Source of the DNA: a virus
Reading direction: 5' to 3' (one strand)
IMG/VR virus record: IMGVR_UViG_3300021376_002797
Coordinates: 31,279-95,278 of that record
DNA length: 64,000 nucleotides
Within the stretch, counting starts at the first letter, position 1, and every line of letters starts with the position of its first letter. Made by a program: the position numbers and the translations under genes. Positions 9,258 to 16,397 of the stretch are shown here, piece after piece. The notes below the pieces were generated by a model that did no database searches, was not told the origin of the DNA, and saw only the letters and a list, made by a program, of their open reading frames with translations.

Positions 9258-9713
9258 ATGAAAAGAATTATTAGATTAACTGAATCGGATCTTACAAGAA
9301 TTGTAAGAAGAGTAATTAGCGAATCAGAAAAACCAGCAGCAAAGGATTATTTTGTTAACGAAAATTACACTTCAATGCCAGGAGGAACAAACTTTTATGC
9401 GGTAACAAGTGTTGGTGCAGCAACCCCAATTAATGATGCAAAAGGTAAAAGTTTCCAAGTAACAGTTTCAGGTGTTATGTATTATAGTAATAATGGTACA
9501 TGGCAAAAAACCGGTACCTTCAGTGAAACACTACAACACAGATGTGGTGCCAAATCTAACTTTTGGGCGGCAGAGTGGAATGGTGGTCTTCCAGAAGTAG
9601 ATACTGGATCTGCAGGATATGTATCAAAAATAGGTGGAGGATTAGAAACAGCGTCAAATACCTACTGTAATTCAAAAGGAGTTAAAAACCAATCAAGTAT
9701 GGGAATTATATAA
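9258..9713 (+). CDS. Putative capsid-targeted cargo protein, tag type KRxIRLTES
   Basis: 151 residues. The N-terminus MKRIIRLTESDLTRIVRRVI is almost identical to two other proteins here (13783 and 19623 genes) although the bodies differ. It carries (I/L)xE sites, LTE and ISE, the consensus cut by T4 gp21-type prohead proteases, one of which is encoded at 29596. This suggests a capsid-targeting tag that directs the protein into the prohead and is then removed (inference). The body has four Cys and no recognised domain. The gene is convergent with a secreted-protein gene across a bidirectional terminator. Confidence 0.7.
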   Translation: MKRIIRLTESDLTRIVRRVISESEKPAAKDYFVNENYTSMPGGTNFYAVTSVGAATPINDAKGKSFQVTVSGVMYYSNNGTWQKTGTFSETLQHRCGAKSNFWAAEWNGGLPEVDTGSAGYVSKIGGGLETASNTYCNSKGVKNQSSMGII

Positions 9714-9732
9714 TAAAAAATTCGATAAAATA

Positions 9733-9758
9733 AAAAAACCCTCTATGGAGGGTTTTTT
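9733..9758. terminator. Bidirectional terminator
   Basis: Perfect 11-bp stem AAAAAACCCTC/GAGGGTTTTTT with a TATG loop; A-run on one side and T-run on the other serve both convergent genes. Confidence 0.85.
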
Positions 9759-9780
9759 ATTTTATTAATAGAGTTCTTAA

Positions 9781-10332
9781 TTATTTGTCAAAGATACTTG
9801 TATTATTATCGTTGAACATTTCATTGAAGTCTCTTGTATCTACAGAGTATACCCCTTTGTATTCGTCACCATCCTTCCAAATAATTTGTAATTTAGGGTA
9901 GTTAGGGTTATCATTCAAGTTGATGATCATTACTTTTTCTGTGATATCATTGTAGTACCCTGTTTTATCTGTTACTGAAAACATTGCAAAATCAGTGTTA
10001 GATTTGATCATTTTAATATCTAAAATGTATGTTTTATCAACTACAGAATCATTTTCATCGTAGTCATAAAAATGATGACTTAATATGTTCTTATCAAAAT
10101 CAAAAGTATACATTTGGAATCCCTCGGTAATAGAATCACTAACTTTGTTTTTGAACGACCCAACAGACGTTGGAGATTCGGTATGATCAATTTGTTTAGT
10201 TGAATTAACAAAAATTTGTTTAGTTCCTGCCAAAGGTTGTGATTTTGGTCCTGTGAATACTCCTTTACTAACAAAAGATGAGAAAAGTACTACAGAAAAA
10301 AGTACGAAGATGGATTTGATGATTGTTTTCAT
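9781..10332 (-). CDS. Secreted protein of a convergent cargo/secreted module
   Basis: 183 residues with a clear N-terminal signal segment (MKTIIKSIFVLFSVVLFSSF). No family recognised. The mature part contains YTFDFDKNILS, resembling FIFDLDSSLLK in the 15890 protein and FMIDFDKKIIT in the 19934 protein, so these three may be distant paralogs. It is likely periplasmic or surface exposed. The host-type promoter at 10369-10398 suggests expression by host RNA polymerase early in infection, in contrast to the convergent tagged gene. Confidence 0.7.
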   Translation of the reverse strand: MKTIIKSIFVLFSVVLFSSFVSKGVFTGPKSQPLAGTKQIFVNSTKQIDHTESPTSVGSFKNKVSDSITEGFQMYTFDFDKNILSHHFYDYDENDSVVDKTYILDIKMIKSNTDFAMFSVTDKTGYYNDITEKVMIINLNDNPNYPKLQIIWKDGDEYKGVYSVDTRDFNEMFNDNNTSIFDK

Positions 10333-10368
10333 AGGTCTTTATTTTTTAGTTATTAATTATTTACAATA

Positions 10369-10398
10369 CAAATATATAGCTTTTATTTTAATTTACAA
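10369..10398 (-). promoter_or_regulatory. Host-type promoter for secreted protein gene
   Basis: Minus strand: TTG, exactly 19 nt, TATATTTG. The same spacing and similar flanks occur before the secreted genes at 14959 and 16339. Confidence 0.6.
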
Positions 10399-10457
10399 AA
10401 ACAAAATTTATTTTTTTTTCTTTTTTTTATCCCCACCATATAGATGGGGATTTTAAT

Positions 10458-10865
10458 TGGTGGACCTAGAGGGCTCCGACTCCCTCGTCCGGATCATCTT
10501 GTTTAAAAGACGACTACATGTTTAGGTTGGCATTTTCTAATACCCCAAAATATTTGATTTTATCTTGATCAAAAACAAGTATGGTTTGTTCTTCACTATC
10601 GTAAACCAAAAACCAATAGACCACTCAATTTCGGGTTTAGTGGTAATCTACCTTAGTCACTCCTGTTCCTGAGCGTATGTGATCCGGCTCGCGTATCCGT
10701 AAACTTCTTAAGCTACAGTTACTTCTTGAGTTGAGATTAGACCCAAAGTCTCAAGGTTGTTTAGCACATTGCCATTTAAAATGTGAATCAGTTTTTAACG
10801 AGATTAATTCAGTCCCGACATGCTTCTTTTATTCAACCAATGCCCGTCAAATCCAATATAGGCCC
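10458..10865 (-). ncRNA. ssrA: tmRNA (transfer-messenger RNA)
   Basis: About 408 nt. The 5' end GGGCCTATATTGGATTTGAC contains the near-universal tmRNA GGATTYGAC, followed by GGGCAT and later GCATGTCG. The 3' end TAGGTCCACCA pairs with the 5' GGGCCTA over seven bases, with a G3-U pair as needed for alanyl-tRNA synthetase, and CCA is encoded. A tag frame opens near nt 93 with GGC: GNVLNNLETL ... QEVTVA, 21 codons, its TAA lying in the loop of a hairpin as in other tmRNAs. The T-arm (GAGGG/CCCTC) has a non-canonical 8-nt loop. Phage-borne tmRNAs rescue stalled ribosomes; here it could maintain translation after host mRNA decay (inference). Confidence 0.88.
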
Positions 10866-10929
10866 CTATATCGTAATTTTATTTTCAAAGAACTTATACA
10901 AAGATAATATATTTGTTTTGATTATCCAA

Positions 10930-10939
10930 TATATTTATA
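10930..10939 (+). promoter_or_regulatory. Putative late promoter motif
   Basis: TATATTTATA, only 5 bp before the chosen start at 10945; if used as a -10 element the transcript would be nearly leaderless. Confidence 0.35.
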
Positions 10940-10944
10940 TAAAT

Positions 10945-12123
10945 ATGTTGAGAAAAAAATTTATCTTTGAAACTGACGAAGAAAAAGATGTTGATGAAAT
11001 GTCTGACTATGAAAAAATCATACGTTTAGCAAAAGGTAGACTTAGTCCTCGTGAAGTTTATTTTGAAGATTCAAACGGTAAAGATTATGGTGACATTATT
11101 GAAGTCACTTATGATGGTATTATTTTTACTTTTGATGGTTTATCTGATTATTTACAATTCTTTTTTCCTGAAGAATATGAAGAAGGTAGTGATGGTGAAT
11201 ATGATGCAAGAAATTATGAAGCGATGTATTCAGGAAATTGGTCTTGGTATGAAGAGTTTTACGATAGGGATAGTCAAGATTGGGTAGAAGGGTATGTTAC
11301 AGAAAGATTTAGAAAAAACCATTTAGAATTAGTTAGAGATATTGCAAGATTTTTATCACCAACGATTTATACAAAACTTTCAAAAGTTTTAGAAGGAAAG
11401 GCGGAGTTTGATTCAGAATTAAATATTGAAATAAGAGATTTTTTAGATACAATAAATATTGGTGATGAAATAACAGAGGCTTATACAGATGCAAATCATG
11501 CGGCAATTGTAGACGAAGTACCAAAAGGAATTGAAGATACATATTGTGATTGTTTAAGAAATGTTGGTGTTGAAAGATATAGTCAAAAATATTGTTTTTG
11601 GAAATATGAAATGGATTGGGCTTCTTGTGTAATGTTATTTGCTCGTTTTGGTACCGACGAAGATAATTTTTTAGATCTACTATTTAATGCAATTAAAAAA
11701 GAAAATATTTCACATTTACCTGAGTATTATGAAATGCAGTATCAATTTTGGGACGCCGAAAAATTTGAAAGTACTTGGAATAGTGGTGTTGAAGAAGTAT
11801 TAGAAAGAAAATTAGAGGATATACAAACTAATACTGAAAATTATAATGAAAAATATAAAGAAATTATAGATAAAGTATCTCAAATTGGAGGAATTAATAA
11901 TTGGATCTCAACAAAAGATAAAAAATACCAAATTCTTATAGATGTTATAGATCCATCTACAGGTCAAATTACATATAAAATTAAAAAACCAAATGAATGG
12001 AACACTAAGGTAGGAAAAACAGATATTGATGGAATAATTAATATAATTTATAACGAAAAATTATTTAATATGATGGAGCACCTTGATAGATTTTCAATAC
12101 TTAGAAATAAGACGTTCCTTTAG
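10945..12123 (+). CDS. Hypothetical acidic protein
   Basis: 392 residues starting MLRKKFIFETDEEKD. An upstream in-frame ATG at 10783 would run antisense through the 5' part of the tmRNA and adds a non-conserved-looking leader, so the ATG at 10945 is preferred. The protein is acidic and rich in Trp and Tyr (for example NWSWYEEFYDRDSQDWVEGY); I do not recognise a domain. Its N-terminus resembles the short basic and hydrophobic leader of other cargo-like proteins here, but without a clear cleavage site. The 3' end overlaps the convergent peptidase gene by 30 bp. Confidence 0.7.
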   Translation: MLRKKFIFETDEEKDVDEMSDYEKIIRLAKGRLSPREVYFEDSNGKDYGDIIEVTYDGIIFTFDGLSDYLQFFFPEEYEEGSDGEYDARNYEAMYSGNWSWYEEFYDRDSQDWVEGYVTERFRKNHLELVRDIARFLSPTIYTKLSKVLEGKAEFDSELNIEIRDFLDTINIGDEITEAYTDANHAAIVDEVPKGIEDTYCDCLRNVGVERYSQKYCFWKYEMDWASCVMLFARFGTDEDNFLDLLFNAIKKENISHLPEYYEMQYQFWDAEKFESTWNSGVEEVLERKLEDIQTNTENYNEKYKEIIDKVSQIGGINNWISTKDKKYQILIDVIDPSTGQITYKIKKPNEWNTKVGKTDIDGIINIIYNEKLFNMMEHLDRFSILRNKTFL

Positions 12124-13140
12124 TATCTCATATAAATACACCAAATCATCATCATTTATAAAAAGTGAATTACCATAAAAAATATCTGATATTGTAATAC
12201 CATCTTTTTCTTCAATAACATCGATGCTTTCTAATTGATGAACAGGGTAATCCTCAATTTCTTCATCGTCTTCAAATTGAAGTAATGAGTTCATAACTGT
12301 TTGTGGTGTATATACAATTGGTTTATATTCATACTTATATTTTTTCAAACCCAATTCTTTAACCATATTTAATCCTGCTGTAATTGCATTTTCAACATCT
12401 TCTATTGAAACAAATTCTTGATTTGAATGCATGTTATAATAACCACATGACATGTTGATACAACAAACATCAATTTTCTTTTTTAACTGTGATATGTCTG
12501 TATAAGGGTGAGATTGAACAAGCATTTCATTTTTAAATGCATTTTCAATAGCGTCAATTGATTTAATAAAAAATTCACTATCACGTTCAAATAAACGAAC
12601 TCCCGAGCATATCTCGGAGATTAAGTGATTACCAGGTGCGTCGTATTGTGTGATATACCCGACATCTTGTAAAAAGTTTTCATCACATTTTGAAGAACCG
12701 TGACAACCTGTTTCTTCTGAAACAAAAAGACCAATTTTTACTTTATCTAATGTTTTTAATAACTCTAAACAAATAAAAATACCACATTTATCATCACCAC
12801 CAATACCTGTTGGATTACCGTCTTCGGTGTAAGCTTTTAAACATGGAACCTCATCGTTACCAAACGATTTACCAAATGTATTTGGTCTAATTAGGTTTTC
12901 TTCTTTTACTATGATTTTATCTACTTTATGATGAACGGTGTCCGTGTGTGAAATAAACATTGGATAAAATTCACCTTCGTTTAATTCACCTTTAGTTGCA
13001 TATATATTCATCATACCATCTCGGTAGTAGGAGACGCCTGGAATTGTGTCTAATTCATTACAAAGATATTCTACCATATCTTCTTCTTGATATGTTTTAG
13101 AAGGGACAGATAATATTTCTTTGAATTTATTTATGTTCAT
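12094..13140 (-). CDS. M20/M42-type metallopeptidase (tripeptidase-like)
   Basis: 348 residues. Visible zinc-site motifs in family order: FISHTDTVHH (His and Asp), GIGGDDKCGI (bridging Asp), and LFVSEETGCHGS (catalytic Glu pair). YGYYNMHSNQ-type residues near the C-terminus (GYYNMHSNQEF) give a further His. The family includes peptidase T and deblocking aminopeptidases that act on short peptides in the cytoplasm. It is unusual in a phage; a role in recycling peptides during infection, perhaps together with tmRNA and ClpC, is speculation. The start at 13140 is next to the divergent cargo gene. Confidence 0.8.
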   Translation of the reverse strand: MNINKFKEILSVPSKTYQEEDMVEYLCNELDTIPGVSYYRDGMMNIYATKGELNEGEFYPMFISHTDTVHHKVDKIIVKEENLIRPNTFGKSFGNDEVPCLKAYTEDGNPTGIGGDDKCGIFICLELLKTLDKVKIGLFVSEETGCHGSSKCDENFLQDVGYITQYDAPGNHLISEICSGVRLFERDSEFFIKSIDAIENAFKNEMLVQSHPYTDISQLKKKIDVCCINMSCGYYNMHSNQEFVSIEDVENAITAGLNMVKELGLKKYKYEYKPIVYTPQTVMNSLLQFEDDEEIEDYPVHQLESIDVIEEKDGITISDIFYGNSLFINDDDLVYLYEILKERLISKY

Positions 13141-13161
13141 TTAATTTTTTTATAAAGATAG

Positions 13162-13171
13162 TATATTTATA
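13162..13171 (+). promoter_or_regulatory. Putative late promoter motif
   Basis: TATATTTATA, 17 bp before the 13189 start. On the other strand the same bases read TATAAATATA, which contains the T4 late consensus TATAAATA pointing at the peptidase gene. Confidence 0.5.
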
Positions 13172-13188
13172 TAATAAAAACAAAAAAT

Positions 13189-13773
13189 ATGAAAAATATT
13201 TTATCAAGTTTAAATGAATATAAAAAAAGAAGGATTTTAGAGATGCATACAAATAAAAAATCATTTTTATTTGAGGCTGTTGAAAATAAAACAGTTCAAT
13301 TGGATTGTGTCGCAAAAACGGTTAATGGTATTGTTGTTAGTCAGGCCGATTTATTGGCTAATTTATGTCCAGCAGCTAAAAATACAACAACCACACAAGC
13401 AGGTGCAGGTACAACACCTTTAGATACCTACGTTAGTAACATGGTTGATTGGAGAAGTAGTGTTATTAATGATAAACTTGCTTCTTTTGGGGGATCTAAA
13501 GTTAATGTTAGTGGGTCTGACAGTAATAAAATTGTTAGTTCGGTTTATATTGAAATGAAAAACCCGAAAGAGGACCCAAAAATGCAAAATTTAATAGCAA
13601 CACCTACATATAATTGTGTAGCTCAGGGTACTAATTTAGCGGGAAGCGCACAATATTACGACCTATATTTCAAAAAAGGTAGTCCTGAATATAATGAATT
13701 TATGGCCGCTTGTAAATTACAATGTCAGGCATCACAGAAAAAAATACAACAAGTTAAATATACAAAACAATAA
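13189..13773 (+). CDS. Putative capsid-targeted cargo protein, tag type KNILSSLNE
   Basis: 194 residues. N-terminus MKNILSSLNEYKKRRILEMH is shared with the 15063 protein (MKNILSSLNESEKRRILEMH). Possible gp21-type sites are LNE, ILE and LFE within the first 30 residues. The body contains QLDCVAKTVNGI, similar to VTVDCTAKTLDTM in the next gene, so the two bodies are paralogous while their tags are of different types. No enzymatic motif is seen; several Cys suggest disulfides or metal binding. Ten bases separate it from the next gene. Confidence 0.7.
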   Translation: MKNILSSLNEYKKRRILEMHTNKKSFLFEAVENKTVQLDCVAKTVNGIVVSQADLLANLCPAAKNTTTTQAGAGTTPLDTYVSNMVDWRSSVINDKLASFGGSKVNVSGSDSNKIVSSVYIEMKNPKEDPKMQNLIATPTYNCVAQGTNLAGSAQYYDLYFKKGSPEYNEFMAACKLQCQASQKKIQQVKYTKQ

Positions 13774-13782
13774 ATAAATAAT

Positions 13783-14313
13783 ATGAAAAGAAAAATTAGA
13801 TTAACGGAATCAGAACTTTATAGATTAATAAGAAGGGTTATATCTGAACAAACAACAAAACAAGTAACAGTAACTGTTGATTGTACTGCAAAAACATTAG
13901 ACACAATGGCAATGACAGCACCAATGATTACTAAATACTGTACAGAGACGAAGGGTACAACAACTCAAACATTAGCTCAAGAATATAAAATGACTAGAAA
14001 GGATCAAATTATTTTAACAAGAGCCGAATTAGATTCAATTGGCGCCTTTAGTGCTGAGGTTATAATAGATAGTTCTGATAAAGTTTCAGGTGTTTCTTTT
14101 AAAATGAAAAAAGAATTAACTAACCCGTCAAGTATGGGTGGTGGTATTGCACAACCTTTTTATTCTACCGCCGATGGTGCAGGACAAGGAACAGGTAGAG
14201 TTGCGGGTGGAGTAACACAAATTAAACCGTATGTTGATGCGGGAGTAACGACTGCAGAAGCGGTAAGAAAATTAGGTGAAAAACAAGCTAAGGCTTCCCA
14301 AAGCTTTAAATAA
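13783..14313 (+). CDS. Putative capsid-targeted cargo protein, tag type KRxIRLTES
   Basis: 176 residues. N-terminus MKRKIRLTESELYRLIRRVI followed by SEQ gives LTE and ISE cleavage candidates. The body shares DCxAKT and a later IDSSDKVSGVSFKMKKE/SGSDSNKIVSSVYIEMKNP match with the preceding gene. It appears to have a basic, Gly- and Ala-rich tail. Convergent with a DUF2927-like secreted gene across a terminator. Function unknown; packaging in the head is inferred from the tag. Confidence 0.7.
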   Translation: MKRKIRLTESELYRLIRRVISEQTTKQVTVTVDCTAKTLDTMAMTAPMITKYCTETKGTTTQTLAQEYKMTRKDQIILTRAELDSIGAFSAEVIIDSSDKVSGVSFKMKKELTNPSSMGGGIAQPFYSTADGAGQGTGRVAGGVTQIKPYVDAGVTTAEAVRKLGEKQAKASQSFK

Positions 14314-14334
14314 AAAAACAATAATAAAAAAAAA

Positions 14335-14358
14335 GGAACCAATTTGGTTCCTTTTTTT
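14335..14358. terminator. Bidirectional terminator
   Basis: GGAACC/GGTTCC stem, AATTT loop, preceded by an A-run and followed by seven T. Confidence 0.85.
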
Positions 14359-14959
14359 ATTTATATAACATTCTAATAACTTCTTTATCTATTTTAGATA
14401 ATTGTTGTGTTGTGGTGTAACCTTCGTAAAAGATACTATCTTCGTAAGTCCAAGAGTCGTTTGCTAAACCTAACGATTGTGTAATTTCTTCAATTATTGC
14501 ATGTTTTTTATCTAAAGATGAAACATCATTTCTAATAAAAATTTTTACATTATCGATAATAATAGTACCACTATAACTATAAATTAAACAATACCCATTA
14601 CAACTAACGTATTGTAACTGATTATAAACATATTTAGAGTTAAAATTATTAAAATCACCAAAATAAACAATTGAATTTGCTTCCGATTTATTTTTTACAA
14701 TTGTAATTTTTATACTACCAATTAATGTATTTAATTCTGTTATTAGACTTTTTACATTGATTAAATCTTGGTTAGTGTAGTAACCATCCAAATACATTTT
14801 AATATCTTTATCCCACTTTGTTATTTTATTAGTATTATCACCTTTCATTTGATCACTACCATAAGCAACCTCATTGAAATAAGATTTAATTTGTTCTTGT
14901 GTTTGACAAACAGAAAATAAAGTCATAAATAAAAATAAAGAAAGAATAAAAATTTTCAT
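14357..14959 (-). CDS. Secreted DUF2927-like protein
   Basis: 200 residues with a signal peptide (MKIFILSLFLFMTLFSVCQT, Cys near the cleavage region could also be a lipobox). The C-terminal AIIEEITQSLGLANDSWTYE followed by SIFYEG and LSKIDKEVIRMLY matches the DUF2927 pattern, in which a zincin-like helix is kept (EEITQSLG here in place of HExxH). Probably periplasmic or outer-membrane anchored; no protease activity should be assumed because the metal-binding His pair is absent. It is the minus-strand partner in the second convergent module, with a host-type promoter. Confidence 0.7.
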   Translation of the reverse strand: MKIFILSLFLFMTLFSVCQTQEQIKSYFNEVAYGSDQMKGDNTNKITKWDKDIKMYLDGYYTNQDLINVKSLITELNTLIGSIKITIVKNKSEANSIVYFGDFNNFNSKYVYNQLQYVSCNGYCLIYSYSGTIIIDNVKIFIRNDVSSLDKKHAIIEEITQSLGLANDSWTYEDSIFYEGYTTTQQLSKIDKEVIRMLYK

Positions 14960-14985
14960 ATGAGTTATATTAAATAATTATAATA

Positions 14986-15015
14986 CAAACTTACGAAAAC
15001 TTTTTATATCTACAA
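14986..15015 (-). promoter_or_regulatory. Host-type promoter for secreted protein gene
   Basis: Minus strand: TTG, exactly 19 nt, TAAGTTTG, 27 nt before the start at 14959. Confidence 0.6.
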
Positions 15016-15035
15016 AACTATTTTTTAAAAAAAGA

Positions 15036-15045
15036 TATATTTATT
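15036..15045 (+). promoter_or_regulatory. Putative late promoter motif
   Basis: TATATTTATT, 17 bp before the start at 15063, back to back with the host-type promoter of the divergent gene. Confidence 0.5.
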
Positions 15046-15062
15046 AATAAAATACAAATTTT

Positions 15063-15842
15063 ATGAAAAATATTTTATCAAGTTTAAACGAATCTGAAAA
15101 AAGAAGGATTCTTGAGATGCATTATAGGACATCGGGTAGACATTATTTGAATGAACAAACACCAGACACAACACCAGCATTCCCAACATCCGGTGTTGAA
15201 AAGGATCTTAATTTTCCTGTGGATCAAAACATAATAACAAGCCTCAAGGTTAATACTAATGAATTTACAACAAAGGTACGAGTTACTTTTAATCACGATA
15301 CAGGGGCATCTACCGCAATGTTAGTTGGAACACCTAAAACAGGACCGTCAACGACATGGAAATCGTCATTTGATTGTAAATGTCCTACATCAACTAGTCC
15401 AGACGCAGATATAAGTTCAACTTACGGATTTATAGAAAAAACATCTGGTTTTAATGGAACTAAAGAAAATCTTAATGCCAATACTACAGTTTCAGGTCCA
15501 ATGATTCAAAAATGGATTAAGGAGAGATGTGTTGCGTATTTAAAAGATAAAAAAAAATGTGGACCAGTTCTTGCAACAAGAGGTGAACTGAACGCTCTTT
15601 ACACAAGGACAACACCAACGGATATTCAACCGGGTGACAGAAAAACAATTTGTACATTTGTTAGGGCAAAACAAGGATTTATTGGAATGGATTACCTTTA
15701 CGATCAAAGAAAAATAATGGATAATTTTCTAAGTAATATTGCATTTTATGCTCCTGGAACAGATCAAGAAACTTTTGATAACACTAGCTCTCAAGATTTA
15801 AGTGATAAAGGAGAACTATTTTGTAAAGGTTGGGGATTATAA
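15063..15842 (+). CDS. Putative capsid-targeted cargo protein, tag type KNILSSLNE
   Basis: 259 residues. N-terminus MKNILSSLNESEKRRILEMH, then YLNEQ: LNE, ILE and LNE are candidate prohead-protease sites at about residues 9, 18 and 33. The body (FDCKCPTST ... ERCVAYLKDKKKC ... ELFCKGWGL) has at least six Cys and is not recognised. It is the largest of the five tagged proteins. The gene ends 21 bp before a terminator shared with the convergent secreted gene. Confidence 0.7.
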   Translation: MKNILSSLNESEKRRILEMHYRTSGRHYLNEQTPDTTPAFPTSGVEKDLNFPVDQNIITSLKVNTNEFTTKVRVTFNHDTGASTAMLVGTPKTGPSTTWKSSFDCKCPTSTSPDADISSTYGFIEKTSGFNGTKENLNANTTVSGPMIQKWIKERCVAYLKDKKKCGPVLATRGELNALYTRTTPTDIQPGDRKTICTFVRAKQGFIGMDYLYDQRKIMDNFLSNIAFYAPGTDQETFDNTSSQDLSDKGELFCKGWGL

Positions 15843-15863
15843 ACCCAATAAAATAATAAAATT

Positions 15864-15889
15864 AACCCACCCCAATAAGGGTGGGTTTT
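15864..15889. terminator. Bidirectional terminator
   Basis: AACCCACCC/GGGTGGGTT perfect 9-bp stem with a six-base loop between convergent stops. Confidence 0.8.
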
Positions 15890-16339
15890 CTATTTACGTA
15901 AATTAAAATGATTTACAATTAACAATGTTGATTCATTATTTACAATATCATAAAATAAAAGATGAATGTATGAATCGTTATCATCTATATTAAATTTTGC
16001 GATAAAACTATAGGATATTTCTTTTTTATTTAATTTTATTTTTGATTCCACTGTAATACTATCATTATTTTTGATAACACTATCAATCTTGAATGTTCTT
16101 ATTTCTGTTTCAGTATTAGGGTAAGAACTTATTTTAAGTAAAGACGAATCTAAATCAAATATAAAAATTTCTTTTAGTTTTATGTCTTTTTCTGTTTCTG
16201 TGTAATCACAAATTGGTGTTTGAAACGAGGACCGACCTAATTTACCATATAAATCAACTCTATATATTTCAAATATGATTTTTTGTGAAAATGAAAAAAA
16301 GGATGTGAATACTAATAAAAATAAAAAAAAAGTTTTCAT
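15890..16339 (-). CDS. Secreted protein of a convergent cargo/secreted module
   Basis: 149 residues. Signal peptide MKTFFLFLLVFTSFFSFSQ, with the FSQ cleavage context common in Bacteroidota. The mature protein is beta-rich and contains FIFDLDSSLLK, then KIDSVIKNNDSITV, similar in order to FMIDFDKKIIT and SIDTISYNVFNI of the 19934 protein. No named family. Host-type promoter at 16366-16395. Confidence 0.7.
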   Translation of the reverse strand: MKTFFLFLLVFTSFFSFSQKIIFEIYRVDLYGKLGRSSFQTPICDYTETEKDIKLKEIFIFDLDSSLLKISSYPNTETEIRTFKIDSVIKNNDSITVESKIKLNKKEISYSFIAKFNIDDNDSYIHLLFYDIVNNESTLLIVNHFNLRK

Positions 16340-16365
16340 AAATAGTTTATTAAATGATTATAATA

Positions 16366-16395
16366 CAAATATATAAAAACTTTTAATATTTACAA
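16366..16395 (-). promoter_or_regulatory. Host-type promoter for secreted protein gene
   Basis: Minus strand: TTG, exactly 19 nt, TATATTTG, 26 nt before the start at 16339. The flanks closely resemble those of the 14986-15015 promoter, suggesting module duplication. Confidence 0.6.
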
Positions 16396-16397
16396 AA

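Noticed and set aside
10253-10456. Plus-strand 67-residue ORF
   Set aside because: Antisense to the signal peptide and promoter of the secreted-protein gene; ends in a poly-Phe run.
10783-10944. Upstream extension of the 10945 gene
   Set aside because: It lies antisense to the tmRNA 5' region; the extension is an artefact of an open frame.
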